This document shows, one piece after another, positions 19,383-30,140 of a stretch of 48,897 nucleotides of DNA. A program made the translations under genes and the position numbers. This DNA is from Pseudomonadota bacterium (GTDB lineage Bacteria; Pseudomonadota; Gammaproteobacteria; Burkholderiales; Gallionellaceae), in contig JAJYLY010000008.1 in the NCBI GenBank assembly GCA_021787435.1, forward strand, positions 70,319 through 119,215, read 5' to 3'. The notes below the pieces were generated by a model. The model made no database searches, was not told the origin of the DNA, and worked only from the letters and a program-made list of their open reading frames with translations. The first letter of the stretch is position 1. Each line of letters begins with the position of its first letter.

Positions 19383-22300
19383 ATGATAAGCGGAAATGAA
19401 TACCATGAGCTTTTCGATCTCGCCGCGGATGCGATGTTCATTCTCGATGAGAACCGTATCATTCTTGAAATCAATCAAATCGCGCATCAACAGTTAGGCT
19501 ATGACAAGGCTGAAATGCTGGGCCACCCGATAGACGACTTCATCCAGCCCGAATATCATCCCTTGATCAAGGACAGGTATGACCTGACCGAAAGCTGTGG
19601 ATACCTGATCTACGAATCAGCCCTGTTGCGCCGGGACGGCAGTGCCTTGCCCGTCGAAATATGCAACACGACAATATCGCTGAACGGACAAAAAAAGTTA
19701 TTTGCCGTTATCCGCGACATCACCACGCGCAATCAGTTAACATTCCATCAAAGAGAATGCGACTTGAGACAGCCCCAGGCCATCGCCCATTTCGGCAGTT
19801 GGACACGCGACTTGCAGGGCAAGATCACTTGGTCTCATGATCTGTACAAGATCTTTGGCTTCTGTCCTGAAACCTACAACCCCAATACCAAGCAATTCTC
19901 CAAGCTGATACACGCGGATGATCTTCCCACGATGCAGACGTGGGATGACACGTCCGCGTCAGGCCTCAAGCCAGAATCGCTGGAATATCGCCGCATCTGG
20001 CCGGACCGCAAAATTCGCTATATTTACAACCATGGAGAATTGATACTGGATGCCGAAGGCAGGTTGAGCCATCTGGGGGGCACTGTTCAGGATATCACGA
20101 GGATCAAAAATGCCGAGGAAGCGCTGCTCAAAAGCGAGCGCAACTACCGCGACATCATGGAACAGGCTGGCGATGCGATCACGGTGGCCGACCACGAAGG
20201 ACTGCACTACCTCGAGGTCAACCAGGCCGCGTGCGACCTGTTTGGCTATACTCATGAAGAATTCCAGAGACTGGGCCTGATGGACTTATGCCATCCCGAC
20301 GATTTGCCAGACTTCCATGACAAATTGAAACAGCTCTGGACCGGCCATGTCGCTCATGCGGAGCGCAAATTGCGCCGCAAGGACGACAGCTTCGTCACGG
20401 TAGACATGACTACAAAGATGCTGGCGGATGGACGCTTGATCTCGATCAAGCGCGACATTACTGATCGCAAGATTGCCGAAGATGCGATGAAACGTCATCA
20501 GGTGATCATCAAGACAACCCGTGACGGGTTCTGGCTGACAGACATGAAAGGCAACCTGCTGGAAACAAACCAGGCTTATGCAGACATGTCGGGTTACACT
20601 ATCGATGAACTGCTGAAGATGCATATCTCCCAGCTCGATGCTTTGGAGGGCCGTGAAGAAATCAGGGCTCGCACCCAAAGGATCTGCAACGAAGGAAGCG
20701 CGCTTTTTGAAACCAAGCATCGCCGCAAGGATGGCGGCCTGTTCGATATCGAAGTCTCCGTGAATTACATGCCTGAACAGCAGCAGTTCATCGCATTCTT
20801 CAGGGACATCAGCTCGCGCAAAAAATACCGCGAAAGACTGGAGGCATCGCTCGAGTTTTCCAACAAACTAATTCAATCGATGCATGATGGCTTCTCGATC
20901 CTGGACAGGAACACTCAAACCATAGACGTCAACCCGGCCTTGTGCAGAATGACCGGTTTTTCGCGTGAAGAGCTGATAGGCAAAACACCTCCTTTTCCCT
21001 ACTGGCCGCCGGAGGAGCATGAAAATATCAATGCAGCTCTCCAGAAAACCTTGAAGGGTGAGGCGATCGACTTCGAACTGACGTTCATGCACAAGGATGG
21101 CAGGCGATTTCCAGTGATAGTCAGTCCGTCCATCGTAAAAAACAGGGATGGCAACGCCGTAAGCTATACTGCAACGATCAAGGACATCAGCGAACGCAAG
21201 CTGAATGAAGGAAAGATCGAACATCTTGCCTATCACGACCAGCTCACCTGCCTGCCCAATCGCGCACTGCTGCTGGACAGACTCAAGCAGGCGCTGGTTT
21301 CAAGCGAACGCCATGGATGGTCTGGCGCACTGCTCTTCATAGACCTCGACAATTTCAAGAACCTCAACGACACGCTGGGTCACGACTTCGGCGATATGCT
21401 GCTGAAAGAAGTGTCAAGCCGACTGGGGTCCTGTGTGCGGGAAGGCGATACCGTGGCCCGTCTGGGCGGCGACGAGTTCGTGGTGATGCTGTTGGGACTG
21501 GATGCACAGGAGATCGAGGCTGCCGCACAGGCCGAATTCATAGGCGACAAGTTCCTCGCCCTGTTAAGACAGCCCTACCAGCTTGGCAACCATCTTTATC
21601 ACTGCACAGCCAGCATCGGCATCACCCTTTTTCACAAGAATCATCAGACCATGGAAGAGCTGATGAAACAGGCGGACATCAGCATGTACCAGTCCAAGAA
21701 GGCCGGACGCAACACGCAGCGCTTCTTTGACCGGCGCATGCAGGAAAGCATAGATGCGCGCGTCCGGATGGAAAATGAACTGCGTCGCGCACTGGCAGAA
21801 AATCAGTTCGAATTGCATTACCAGATACAGATAAACAGTGTGTACCAAGCGCTGGGGGCGGAAGCGCTAATACGCTGGATACATCCCAAACGGGGCATGA
21901 TCTATCCAGAAGAGTTCATCTCTCTGGCCGAAGAAACCGGGCTGATCCTGCCCATAGGCCTATGGGTGCTGGAATCTGCCTGCGCCCAGCTCAGAAAATG
22001 GCAACAACACGCACTCACAAGAAATTTGTCGCTGGCGGTGAACGTTAGCGCAAGGCAATTCCGCGATGCTGATTTCGTAGTACAAGTGCAGGCCGCGATC
22101 GCGCGACATGTGATCAATCCGAACAAACTGAAGCTCGAGCTGACCGAAAGCCTGCTTCAGGAGAACCTCGATGAAACCATCAACACCATGAATACACTAA
22201 ATGAACTGGGGGTCAGGTTCTCGCTGGACGACTTTGGCACCGGCTATTCGTCCTTACAATACTTGAAACGCCTTCCGCTCGACCAGATCAAGATAGATCG

Positions 22301-22520
22301 CTCCTTTGTGCACGACATCACAAGCAATGCCAGCGACAAGGCCATCGTGTTTACCATCATCGCGATGGCTCAAGGCCTGAATCTGAACGTGATTGCTGAA
22401 GGAGTAGAAGCAGAAGAGCAGAGGAAACTGCTTTTAAACAGAAGCTGCACAGACTACCAGGGTTATTTGTTCGGTAAGCCCGTGCCAGTTGAACAGTTCG
22501 AGATGCTGCTACAAAGATAA
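19383..22520 (+). CDS. Multi-PAS GGDEF-EAL cyclic-di-GMP protein
   Basis: This 1045-aa soluble protein has no signal peptide or transmembrane helix. It carries five PAS/PAC units (about residues 5-118, 135-245, 248-365, 370-485 and 492-612), seen by repeated endings FAVIRDITTRNQ, GGTVQDITRIK, SIKRDITDRKI, FFRDISSRKK and TIKDISERKL. A GGDEF domain follows (about 618-785) with an intact GGDEF motif and an upstream REGD I-site for product inhibition. The EAL domain (about 800-1045) has EALIRW, NVSARQF, ELTESLL and DDFGTGYSSL. Both catalytic signatures look intact, so it could make or break c-di-GMP depending on PAS input. It stands alone just upstream of tRNA-Leu, which is on the opposite strand. 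Confidence 0.95.
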   Translation: MISGNEYHELFDLAADAMFILDENRIILEINQIAHQQLGYDKAEMLGHPIDDFIQPEYHPLIKDRYDLTESCGYLIYESALLRRDGSALPVEICNTTISLNGQKKLFAVIRDITTRNQLTFHQRECDLRQPQAIAHFGSWTRDLQGKITWSHDLYKIFGFCPETYNPNTKQFSKLIHADDLPTMQTWDDTSASGLKPESLEYRRIWPDRKIRYIYNHGELILDAEGRLSHLGGTVQDITRIKNAEEALLKSERNYRDIMEQAGDAITVADHEGLHYLEVNQAACDLFGYTHEEFQRLGLMDLCHPDDLPDFHDKLKQLWTGHVAHAERKLRRKDDSFVTVDMTTKMLADGRLISIKRDITDRKIAEDAMKRHQVIIKTTRDGFWLTDMKGNLLETNQAYADMSGYTIDELLKMHISQLDALEGREEIRARTQRICNEGSALFETKHRRKDGGLFDIEVSVNYMPEQQQFIAFFRDISSRKKYRERLEASLEFSNKLIQSMHDGFSILDRNTQTIDVNPALCRMTGFSREELIGKTPPFPYWPPEEHENINAALQKTLKGEAIDFELTFMHKDGRRFPVIVSPSIVKNRDGNAVSYTATIKDISERKLNEGKIEHLAYHDQLTCLPNRALLLDRLKQALVSSERHGWSGALLFIDLDNFKNLNDTLGHDFGDMLLKEVSSRLGSCVREGDTVARLGGDEFVVMLLGLDAQEIEAAAQAEFIGDKFLALLRQPYQLGNHLYHCTASIGITLFHKNHQTMEELMKQADISMYQSKKAGRNTQRFFDRRMQESIDARVRMENELRRALAENQFELHYQIQINSVYQALGAEALIRWIHPKRGMIYPEEFISLAEETGLILPIGLWVLESACAQLRKWQQHALTRNLSLAVNVSARQFRDADFVVQVQAAIARHVINPNKLKLELTESLLQENLDETINTMNTLNELGVRFSLDDFGTGYSSLQYLKRLPLDQIKIDRSFVHDITSNASDKAIVFTIIAMAQGLNLNVIAEGVEAEEQRKLLLNRSCTDYQGYLFGKPVPVEQFEMLLQR

Positions 22521-22529
22521 GAATGCTGT

Positions 22530-22614
22530 TGGTGCGAAAGGAGAGACTCGAACTCTCACGCCTTGCGGCGCTGGAACCTAAATCCAGTGCGTCTACCAAT
22601 TCCGCCACTTTCGC
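22530..22614 (-). tRNA. tRNA-Leu (anticodon UAG)
   Basis: On the minus strand the 85-nt gene starts GCGAAAGTGGCGGAATTGG and ends CTTTCGCACCA with encoded CCA. The acceptor stem GCGAAAG/CTTTCGC pairs fully. The anticodon arm CTGGA-TTTAGGT-TCCAG gives TAG, and the T arm contains GAGAGTTCGAGTCTCTC. A long variable arm is present, as expected for class II tRNA-Leu. Confidence 0.96.
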
Positions 22615-22667
22615 CAGGCCGCGGATTATAGCACCACTCTCGTGACCTGACCGAGGAATATCAGGCT

Positions 22668-23681
22668 TTAACGCGAAAATTGGATGATCGTGCGGCCCAT
22701 AGATTTCCCCTGCAACATGGGCGAAAACGTATCCGGCAACTGATCGAATGAAACCGCATGTACTGTTTTTGCAAGCAGTCTGGGTTTCAGACCTGCCCTG
22801 AGACTGGCCGAAGGATTGGCACTCAGTCTGCACCAGATTTCACGGCGCAACGACATCCCGGTTGCGGCAGAGTCGATTCCGATCAGTTTTATCCCGCGCA
22901 ATATGAAAGGCATAACCGTAGTGTGAAGTTCGATGCCGCCTGCATTGCCGAAGCTTGCGATCGCGCCTTCCTGCTGCATCGTGCGTGTGAGCCAAGCAAG
23001 CATCTCTCCGCCCACCGAATCAAAGGCCCCTGCCCACTGCGCCTTTTCCAGAGGACGCGTGCCCATGGCAAGTTCGCTACGCGCAAGAATCTCAGCCGCC
23101 CCTAATGACTTGAGATAGTCGTGTGCATCATCCTTTCCCGTCACTGCCACGACCTCGTATCCATTTTGCGCAAGCATCGCAATCGCAAGGCTCGCCACCC
23201 CGCCAGTCGCTCCTGTGACGATCACCTTACCGTTTTCGGGTTTAAGTTCGTTCTGTTCAAGCCTGTGTATCGAAAGCGCAGCGGTGAAACCCGCAGTACC
23301 CAGCGCCATCGCATCGAATAACGTCAATCCAGAAGGCAACGGCACGACCCAGTCTGCAGGCACCCGCACATATTCGGAAAATCCTCCATCGTGCGATACG
23401 CCCATGCCGTAGCCCGTGACCAGGACTTCGTCGCCAGCCTTGAAGCGCTCATCCCGGGAATGTTCAACTATTCCTGACACATCGATTCCACCGACAACGG
23501 GAAAGCGGCGTATCACTTTTCCTTGTCCTGTGCCAGCCAGCGCATCCTTGTAGTTCACGCTCGAATAATGCGACTTGATCACAACCTCGCCCGGATCGAG
23601 ATCCTCAATATCCAAATCGACGAAACGGCCGGCGGATTTTTCGTCCTGTTCAAAAATACGGAAGGCAGAAAATTTTTTCAT
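22668..23681 (-). CDS. acuI: AcuI/YhdH-family quinone oxidoreductase (acrylyl-CoA reductase type)
   Basis: This is a medium-chain dehydrogenase/reductase of about 337 aa. Features are the N-terminal SHYSSVNYKDALA, GIDVSGIVEHS, the Rossmann motif VTGATGGVASLAIAMLAQNG, and FDSVGGEMLAWLTR and LIGIDSAATGMSLRREIW near the C-terminus. No zinc ligands are seen, consistent with AcuI/YhdH, which reduce acrylyl-CoA with NADPH. The start is MKKFSAF at 23681. Just after SLRREIW the protein carries SANPSASLRAG, encoded by a palindromic repeat (22792-22814) and extra relative to the family pattern RLAGDxKP. It lies about 150 bp downstream of sucB, behind a hairpin. Confidence 0.85.
   Translation of the reverse strand: MKKFSAFRIFEQDEKSAGRFVDLDIEDLDPGEVVIKSHYSSVNYKDALAGTGQGKVIRRFPVVGGIDVSGIVEHSRDERFKAGDEVLVTGYGMGVSHDGGFSEYVRVPADWVVPLPSGLTLFDAMALGTAGFTAALSIHRLEQNELKPENGKVIVTGATGGVASLAIAMLAQNGYEVVAVTGKDDAHDYLKSLGAAEILARSELAMGTRPLEKAQWAGAFDSVGGEMLAWLTRTMQQEGAIASFGNAGGIELHTTVMPFILRGIKLIGIDSAATGMSLRREIWCRLSANPSASLRAGLKPRLLAKTVHAVSFDQLPDTFSPMLQGKSMGRTIIQFSR
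22792..22814 (-). repeat. Intragenic palindromic repeat encoding PSASLRAG
   Basis: On the coding strand CCTTCGGCCAG followed by TCTCAGGGCAGG is a variant of a widespread imperfect palindrome of the type CCTTCGRCNNGCTCAGGGCAGG. It is inserted in frame near the C-terminal end of the acuI-like gene and reads P-S-A-S-L-R-A-G. Confidence 0.6.
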
Positions 23682-23724
23682 GTGGATATCCAAAGCCAAA
23701 GTCGCGGGATCATCTTTAATTTGG

Positions 23725-23758
23725 CTACTTTAATTTTGGTGAAGCAAAAGTAAAGTAG
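23725..23758 (-). terminator. 14-bp hairpin between sucB and acuI
   Basis: CTACTTTAATTTTG and CAAAAGTAAAGTAG are inverted arms with one mismatch and a 6-base loop. The hairpin sits about 75 bp beyond the sucB stop and before acuI, so it could end or attenuate the sdh-suc message. No clean T-run follows, which leaves the terminator role unproven. Confidence 0.5.
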
Positions 23759-23834
23759 CTTGCAGCCTGGCTAGCCCCTGCAGTGTTGATTTTGCTAAAA
23801 CTAAATTTCTGCGCTCGCGGGAATGACAATAAAC

Positions 23835-24968
23835 CTACAAATCCAGCAGCACTCGCCCGGGAAACTCAAGCGCTTCCTTGATCGCGACCAGGAACTGCAC
23901 GGCCTCGCGTCCGTCGATGATGCGATGATCGTAGGACACTGCAAGATAATTCATCGGCCTGATCACGATCTGCCCGTTCTCCACCACAGGTCTGTCCTTT
24001 GTGGCGTGTATGCCAAGGATGGCGGCCTGCGGCGGATTGATGATAGGCGTTGAAAGCAAGGAACCGAACACACCGCCATTAGAAATCGAGAAAGTGCCGC
24101 CGGTCAGTTCTTCCAGGGTCAGCTTGCCTGTCTTGGCGCGCGCACCGAAATCGGCGATCTGCCTCTCGATGTCGGCAAACGAGAGTTGGTCGGCATCGCG
24201 GATGATGGGCACGGTAAGTCCCCGCTCACTGCCGATCGCAACGCCGATGTCGAAATAGCCGTGATACACGATGTCCGTTCCGTCCACCGATGCATTGACA
24301 ATGGGAAATTTCTGCAAAGCATATACAGCGGCCTTGATGAAGAAGCAGGAAAATCCCAGTTTGATGCCGTGCTTCTTCTCGAATGCATCTTTGTATCTGT
24401 TGCGCAGGTCGATCACCGGCTGCATGTTCACCTCGTTAAAGGTGGTGAGTATCGCTGCATTCTGCTGGGATTGCAGCAATCGCTCCGCAATGCGCTGGCG
24501 GATACGCGTCATCGGCACGCGCTGTTCAACGCGACTACTGGCAGGCGCGGAAACTTGCGGTGCAGCCACTTTTTCCATCGCGCCCAGCACATCGTCCTTC
24601 GTGATGCGCCCGGATTTTCCTGTACCCTCGAGGTTTGCTGCATCGACATCAAGCTCGTGCGCCAGCTTCCTTACCGATGGCGAAATTGCGGCAGGAATTT
24701 CCGCAGCTATCTTCTCAACGATCATTTTTTCAGTGTCTATCAGTGCGATCGACTCAAGGCTCATCACCTTCTCCCCGTCGCCCTTGATGATTTTTGCAAG
24801 CACCCCACTTTTTGCAGCGGGCAATTCCAGCACCACCTTGTCGGTTTCGACATCGACCAGGTTCTCACCTTCTGCGACGGCATCACCGACTTTTTTGTGC
24901 CATGCAATGAGGGTCGCCTCGGAGACGGATTCGGACAGCTGAGGTACCTTGACTTCAATGATGCTCAT
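23835..24968 (-). CDS. sucB: 2-oxoglutarate dehydrogenase E2, dihydrolipoyl succinyltransferase
   Basis: This 377-aa protein has an N-terminal lipoyl domain ([20 protein letters not shown] and the lipoylated Lys in [12 protein letters not shown]). The E3/E1-binding domain is [20 protein letters not shown], and the acyltransferase core carries the active-site motif [16 protein letters not shown]. It transfers the succinyl group to CoA in the TCA cycle. The start [10 protein letters not shown] (24968) overlaps the sucA 3' end by 14 bp. The single lipoyl domain and length are typical for SucB. No lpd (E3) gene follows. Confidence 0.96.
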   Translation of the reverse strand: MSIIEVKVPQLSESVSEATLIAWHKKVGDAVAEGENLVDVETDKVVLELPAAKSGVLAKIIKGDGEKVMSLESIALIDTEKMIVEKIAAEIPAAISPSVRKLAHELDVDAANLEGTGKSGRITKDDVLGAMEKVAAPQVSAPASSRVEQRVPMTRIRQRIAERLLQSQQNAAILTTFNEVNMQPVIDLRNRYKDAFEKKHGIKLGFSCFFIKAAVYALQKFPIVNASVDGTDIVYHGYFDIGVAIGSERGLTVPIIRDADQLSFADIERQIADFGARAKTGKLTLEELTGGTFSISNGGVFGSLLSTPIINPPQAAILGIHATKDRPVVENGQIVIRPMNYLAVSYDHRIIDGREAVQFLVAIKEALEFPGRVLLDL

Positions 24969-27768
24969 GATTCGCTCCATTCTTGACATCGAGATCGAAA
25001 CGGAAGGCGGCCTCGATCACCGCCTTTTGCTGTTCATTGTGCACCGCAAGATACCCCGCGGCGGGTGCTGCAGAAGACGGTCGCAGCGCGTAAGCCAGGC
25101 GCATGCTTCCCCGCATGTGGCGCAACAGATAATGCTGGATGCGGTGCCATGCCCCCTGGTTGCCTGGCTCTTCCTGGCACCAGACGAGTTCGGTGGCATT
25201 GGGATAACTTGCAACCTGCGCTGCAAAATCGCCGTGCGGGAAAGGATAGAGCTGTTCGATGCGTATGATCGCCATGTCCTGTATGCCCTTCGCACGCCGC
25301 GCCGCCAGGAGCTCATAATAGATTTTTCCGCTGCACGCAATGATGCGCCGCACCAGGCTTGCATCCAGCGCTTCAGTTTCAGGAATCACCGCGCGGAATC
25401 CGCCGTCCGTGAAATCGGCAAGCGGGGATGCGGCCTCCCTGCTGCGCAACAGACTCTTCGGGGTGAACACGATCAAAGGGCGGCGCATAGACCTCAGCAT
25501 CTGGCGGCGCAACAGGTGAAACATCTGCGCAGGCGTAGAAGGTACGCACACCTGGATGTTGTAGTCGGCGCAAAGCTGCAAATAGCGCTCGATTCGCCCC
25601 GATGAATGCTCCGCACCCTGCCCCTCATAGCCGTGCGGCAGCAGCATCACAAGGCCGCACAGCCTTCCCCATTTTACTTCTCCCGATGCGATGAACTGGT
25701 CTATCACCACTTGGGCGCCGTTGGCAAAATCGCCGAACTGCGCTTCCCACAACACCAGCGAATTCGGTTCCGCCGTCGCATAACCGTATTCGAATCCCAG
25801 CACCGCTTCCTCGGACAGCAGCGAATCAATCACCACGAAATCCGCCTGATCGGGGCTCAAGTGCTGCAATGGCGTATAAGCCCCCTCGTACCACACCACG
25901 CGGTTCTGGTCATGCCAGGTGGCATGACGGTGAAAGAACGTGCCGCGCTGCGTATCCTGCCCGGACAGCCTGACGGGATAATTTTCGGTGAGCAGCGTGG
26001 CATAAGCCAGGTTTTCCGCCATCCCCCAGTCCAGCGGCAATTCGCCTTTCGCCATCAGGATGCGGTCATCAACGATCTTGCGCACGCGGTCCTGGAGCAC
26101 GAAACCTTCAGGCACCGTTGTCAGCGGCACAGCCAGCTGCCGGATGCGTTGCAAAGGCACCGAGGTATCGACCGGCGCATGCCAAGGTATGTCATTCTTA
26201 AATCTGGCCCAGTCGGAAATGGGTTTGTCCAGTACCGGCAGCGCGGGTGCAATCGAATTCCTGCCCTCGTCCATCGCCAGACGATAAGTCGAAATCATCC
26301 CCTCTGCTTCTTCCGCCGCGATCACGCCCTCATCGATTAACCGCCTTGCATATACCGCACGCGTGCCCGGATGCTTGCGAATATAGCGGTACATGAAAGG
26401 CTGGGTGACTAAAGGCTCATCCTGTTCGTTATGCCCGAGTTTTCTGAAGCACACCATGTCGATCACCACATCTCGCCCGAACTGCATGCGGTAATCGAAA
26501 GCGATTTCAGTGACCAGCATCACCGCATCCGGATCGTCCCCGTTCACATGAAAGATCGGCGCATCTATCATCTTCGCCACATCGCTGCAATATTGGCTGG
26601 AGCGCGTATCGCGCTTGTCCGAGGCGGTGAACCCGATCTGGTTATTGACGATGATATGCACGGTCCCGCCCGTGCGATAGCCGCGCGTCTGCGACATGGA
26701 CAGGGTCTCCATTACCACCCCCTGCCCTGCGAAGGCAGCATCGCCGTGCAGCAGTATAGGCACAACCTTCATGCCTTCGAGGTCCTTTAAGCGATGCTGG
26801 CGCGCCCTGACCGAGCCTTCCACGACCGGATTGACGATCTCAAGATGCGAGGGATTGAAGGCCAACGCAACATGTAGATGTCCGCCAGGCGTTCCGATGT
26901 CGGCCGAGAATCCCTGATGGTATTTCACATCGCCCGAGGTCAAATGTTCTGCATGTATGCCCTCGAATTCCGCGAACAGCATGGAAGGCTGCTTACCAAG
27001 TATGTTGACCAGCACGTTGAGCCGCCCACGATGCGCCATGCCGATCACGGCCTCCTTCACTCCCACGCTGCCTGCGCGCTGCAAAAGATGATCGAGCAGC
27101 GGCACCATGGTCTCGCCGCCTTCGAGCGAGAAGCGCTTCTGCCCGACATATTTGGTGTGAAGATAGCGCTCCAGTGTCTCGGCCGCAGTGAGCCTGCCCA
27201 GAACGCGGCGGCGCTGATCCGGGCTGTAGCCTGCGGCACCCCGCACGCCTTCGAGCCGGTTCTGTATCCAGCGCTTTTGCGGCACATCGCTGATATACAT
27301 GTACTCGGCACCTATGCTGCCGCAATAGATCTCGCGCAACAGCCTGATGATCTCGCCAAGCGTCAAGCGCTGTGCGCTTACCAGCGAGCCGGTATCGAAA
27401 GTCGTGCCCATGTCCGCTTCAGAAAAACCGTAGTAGGCCGGATTGAGCTCTGGAACATCGGGTTTTTCATGGCGGTTGAGCGGATCCAGATTGGCGATGC
27501 GCAAACCCAGAAAGCGATGAGCATTGATGAGCTGCAATACCTTGACCTGCTTGCGCTCATGATCTGCATCGGGCGCCATGCTCAAACTTGTCGTTTCAAA
27601 AGCCCGCCGGATCGGCGCATGCGGTATCTCGGCGGCAGGCTTGTCCCAGGCAGGCAATGCATCGAAGTAGCTGCGCCACTCATCATTCACACTCGCAGGG
27701 TTTTGCAGATACTGTTCATACAGATCTTCAACGAAGGAGGCCGTAAACAGCAATGAGCTGTCCTGCAT
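24955..27768 (-). CDS. sucA: 2-oxoglutarate dehydrogenase E1
   Basis: This is a thiamine-diphosphate enzyme of about 937 aa, the normal OdhA/SucA length. The N-terminal [20 protein letters not shown] docks E2. Core motifs include [38 protein letters not shown], the ThDP/Mg region [23 protein letters not shown] and the C-terminal [17 protein letters not shown]. It decarboxylates 2-oxoglutarate in the TCA cycle. The start is placed at MQDSSLLF (27768); an in-frame start at 27804 would overlap gltA by 16 bp. sucB follows with overlap. Confidence 0.96.
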   Translation of the reverse strand: MQDSSLLFTASFVEDLYEQYLQNPASVNDEWRSYFDALPAWDKPAAEIPHAPIRRAFETTSLSMAPDADHERKQVKVLQLINAHRFLGLRIANLDPLNRHEKPDVPELNPAYYGFSEADMGTTFDTGSLVSAQRLTLGEIIRLLREIYCGSIGAEYMYISDVPQKRWIQNRLEGVRGAAGYSPDQRRRVLGRLTAAETLERYLHTKYVGQKRFSLEGGETMVPLLDHLLQRAGSVGVKEAVIGMAHRGRLNVLVNILGKQPSMLFAEFEGIHAEHLTSGDVKYHQGFSADIGTPGGHLHVALAFNPSHLEIVNPVVEGSVRARQHRLKDLEGMKVVPILLHGDAAFAGQGVVMETLSMSQTRGYRTGGTVHIIVNNQIGFTASDKRDTRSSQYCSDVAKMIDAPIFHVNGDDPDAVMLVTEIAFDYRMQFGRDVVIDMVCFRKLGHNEQDEPLVTQPFMYRYIRKHPGTRAVYARRLIDEGVIAAEEAEGMISTYRLAMDEGRNSIAPALPVLDKPISDWARFKNDIPWHAPVDTSVPLQRIRQLAVPLTTVPEGFVLQDRVRKIVDDRILMAKGELPLDWGMAENLAYATLLTENYPVRLSGQDTQRGTFFHRHATWHDQNRVVWYEGAYTPLQHLSPDQADFVVIDSLLSEEAVLGFEYGYATAEPNSLVLWEAQFGDFANGAQVVIDQFIASGEVKWGRLCGLVMLLPHGYEGQGAEHSSGRIERYLQLCADYNIQVCVPSTPAQMFHLLRRQMLRSMRRPLIVFTPKSLLRSREAASPLADFTDGGFRAVIPETEALDASLVRRIIACSGKIYYELLAARRAKGIQDMAIIRIEQLYPFPHGDFAAQVASYPNATELVWCQEEPGNQGAWHRIQHYLLRHMRGSMRLAYALRPSSAAPAAGYLAVHNEQQKAVIEAAFRFDLDVKNGANHEHH

Positions 27769-27788
27769 CGCCCTGTTGTAATTCCTGT

Positions 27789-29093
27789 TCAATCTGCTAC
27801 CCATCCAGGATAGTCGCGGCGGGTTGCACCGACATAGAGCTGGCGCGGACGTCCTATCTTACGGTCGGAAGCCGACATCATCTCCTTCCACTGTGAAACC
27901 CAACCTATTGTGCGGCCCACCGCGAAGATGACCGTGAACATGTTGGTCGGTATGCCTATTGCGCGCAGCACGATGCCCGAATAGAAATCCACATTGGGAT
28001 AAAGCTTGCGCTCGATGAAATAGGAATCGTTCAACGCGATCTTCTCGAGCTCCATCGCCAGCTTGAACAACTTGTCGTTTTCCAGCCCCTGCTCCCTCAG
28101 CACCTCGTAACAGGTATCCCTCATCACCGACGCGCGCGGGTCCATGTTCTTGTAGACGCGGTGACCGAAGCCCATCAGTCTGTATTTCTTGTCCTTGACA
28201 CCCTGCACATATTCCGCCACGCGCGACACATCGCCGATTTCCTCAAGCATCTTCAGCGCTGCCTCGTTCGCGCCGCCATGCGCCGGTCCCCACAGCGCTG
28301 CGATGCCGGATGCCATGCACGCAAAAGGATTCGCACCGCTCGAGCCCGCAAGCCTCACCGTCGAGGTGGACGCGTTCTGCTCGTGGTCCGCATGCAAGAT
28401 GAAGATGCGCTCAAGTGCCTTCACAAGAACCGGATTGGGCTCATACTCTTCGGCCGGTGTGGCGAACATCATGTACATGAAGTTCTCCACATAGCTAAAC
28501 TTGTTTTTCGGATACATGAACGGATAGCCGTTGTGATATTTGTAGGCCATCGCCGCTATGGTCGGCACCTTGCCAAGTAAGCGCATCGCTGCAAGCTCAC
28601 GGTTTTCCGGATCGTTAATATCTAGGGAATTGTGGTAAAAGGACGAGAGCGCGCCGACCACGCCCACCATCACTGCCATAGGATGCGCATCGCGCCTGAA
28701 GCCATTATAAAACCTTGCCAGTTGGTCATGCACCATAGTGTGCGACTTCACCTTCTGAACGAATGTCGCCTTCTGCTCGGGCGTGGGCAGCTCCCCATCC
28801 AGCAACAGATAGCAGACCTCGAGAAAATCAGACTTCTCGGCCAGCTGCTCGATCGGATAACCGCGGTAATACAGTATGCCGGCTTCCCCGTCGATATAGG
28901 TTATCTTGGAAATGCAGCTTGCGGTTGCAAAAAATGCCGGGTCGTAAGTGAATATGTCGAGTTTGGACAGGCCGTTGATGTCGATCACATCCGCGCCCAG
29001 CGTGCCTGACAAAATAGGCAGTTCAACGCTGCGCCCATCGTCCAGCGTCAGTGTTGCGACGCGTTTCTTCTGGCCAGTTTCTTTATCCATCAT
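27789..29093 (-). CDS. gltA: Type I citrate synthase
   Basis: The 434-aa length is that of NADH-regulated type I citrate synthases of proteobacteria. Motifs include [19 protein letters not shown], the active-site His regions [15 protein letters not shown] and [30 protein letters not shown], and the C-terminal [14 protein letters not shown]. It condenses oxaloacetate with acetyl-CoA. It sits between sdhE and sucA in the operon. Confidence 0.97.
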   Translation of the reverse strand: MMDKETGQKKRVATLTLDDGRSVELPILSGTLGADVIDINGLSKLDIFTYDPAFFATASCISKITYIDGEAGILYYRGYPIEQLAEKSDFLEVCYLLLDGELPTPEQKATFVQKVKSHTMVHDQLARFYNGFRRDAHPMAVMVGVVGALSSFYHNSLDINDPENRELAAMRLLGKVPTIAAMAYKYHNGYPFMYPKNKFSYVENFMYMMFATPAEEYEPNPVLVKALERIFILHADHEQNASTSTVRLAGSSGANPFACMASGIAALWGPAHGGANEAALKMLEEIGDVSRVAEYVQGVKDKKYRLMGFGHRVYKNMDPRASVMRDTCYEVLREQGLENDKLFKLAMELEKIALNDSYFIERKLYPNVDFYSGIVLRAIGIPTNMFTVIFAVGRTIGWVSQWKEMMSASDRKIGRPRQLYVGATRRDYPGWVAD

Positions 29094-29109
29094 GTATCCA
29101 ATCCTGTAG

Positions 29110-29403
29110 TTATACTGATCTGATTTTTTCCAACAACGCAGCCATCCCGTCTGAAGCTACGCCTGTCTTGCCTGAAATCAAATCCCAGAGTGGATTGTCT
29201 GCCATATCCAGAAACACTTCAAATGTTTCGCGCTCGGGCGGCGACAGTCCCGCATAGTGTCTATCTACAAACCGCCCCAGTATGATGTCGAGCTCCAGCA
29301 TCCCGCGCCTGCACCGCCAGCGTATTCTCTGCAATGAAGCAGGATTGAGGACCGATGAACCAGGATCGAACAATCGATCATCAACACTATCTACATTGCT
29401 CAT
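29110..29403 (-). CDS. sdhE: SdhE, flavinylation factor for succinate dehydrogenase
   Basis: This 97-aa protein carries the RGxxE motif ([20 protein letters not shown]) and the domain pattern of SdhE/YgfY ([18 protein letters not shown]). SdhE promotes covalent FAD attachment to SdhA. The ATG at 29403 is preferred; a TTG six codons upstream is possible. Its position between sdhB and gltA is the classical one in betaproteobacteria. Confidence 0.9.
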   Translation of the reverse strand: MSNVDSVDDRLFDPGSSVLNPASLQRIRWRCRRGMLELDIILGRFVDRHYAGLSPPERETFEVFLDMADNPLWDLISGKTGVASDGMAALLEKIRSV

Positions 29404-29439
29404 TTCCGAATCTTTACTCAATCCTCACCCCCGCCTTTG

Positions 29440-30129
29440 TCATACCATGCGCCTGACCATCATGTCCTTGATATGTCCGATCGCCTCGGTGGGATTGAGT
29501 TCCTTGGGGCATACATCCACGCAGTTCATGATGGTATGACAACGGAACAGGCGGTATGGATCTTCCAAATCATCCAACCGCGCCACGGTTGCTTGATCGC
29601 GCGTGTCTGCGATGAAACGGTATGCCTGCAAAAGCCCTGCGGGACCGACGAACTTGTCCGGATTCCACCAGAACGAAGGGCATGCCGTCGTGCAGCACCC
29701 GCACAGGATGCACTCGTAAAGCCCATTCAGATGCCCGCGCTGCTTTGGCGACTGCAGACGCTCGGTCTCTGGCGGAGGATCGTTGTTCACGAGATATGGC
29801 TTGATAGAATGGTATTGCTTGAAGAACTGCGTCATGTCTACGATCAGATCGCGTATCACCGGCAGTCCCGGCAAGGGGCGCAACTCGACAGGCTCCTTAA
29901 GGGACGACAAGGGCGTGATGCATGCAAGTCCATTTCGCCCATTGATGTTCATCGCATCCGAGCCGCACACCCCTTCGCGGCAGGACTTGCGCAATGACAG
30001 ACTGTCGTCCTGTTGCTTGATCAGAAGCAAGGCGTCGAGCAGCATGCCCGAGCTTATATCCAGCACGTAGTCTTGCATGCGCGGCGATGCATCTGTTTCC
30101 GGGTTGTAACGATATATACGGAATTTCAT
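29440..30129 (-). CDS. sdhB: Succinate dehydrogenase iron-sulfur subunit
   Basis: This 229-aa protein has the [2Fe-2S] cysteines in SCREGVCGSDAMNINGRNGL and the [4Fe-4S]/[3Fe-4S] set in CILCGCCTTACPSFWW and CHTIMNCVDVCPKELNP. It passes electrons from FAD in SdhA to quinone. It is encoded 11 bp after sdhA and before sdhE. Confidence 0.97.
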   Translation of the reverse strand: MKFRIYRYNPETDASPRMQDYVLDISSGMLLDALLLIKQQDDSLSLRKSCREGVCGSDAMNINGRNGLACITPLSSLKEPVELRPLPGLPVIRDLIVDMTQFFKQYHSIKPYLVNNDPPPETERLQSPKQRGHLNGLYECILCGCCTTACPSFWWNPDKFVGPAGLLQAYRFIADTRDQATVARLDDLEDPYRLFRCHTIMNCVDVCPKELNPTEAIGHIKDMMVRRMV

Positions 30130-30140
30130 CAGTTACCCCC

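Noticed and set aside
25606..26340. 244-codon plus-strand frame opposite sucA
   Set aside because: Lies wholly antisense to a clear sucA and its residues show no domain pattern; the same applies to the long antisense frames at 24186-24986 and 26878-27756.
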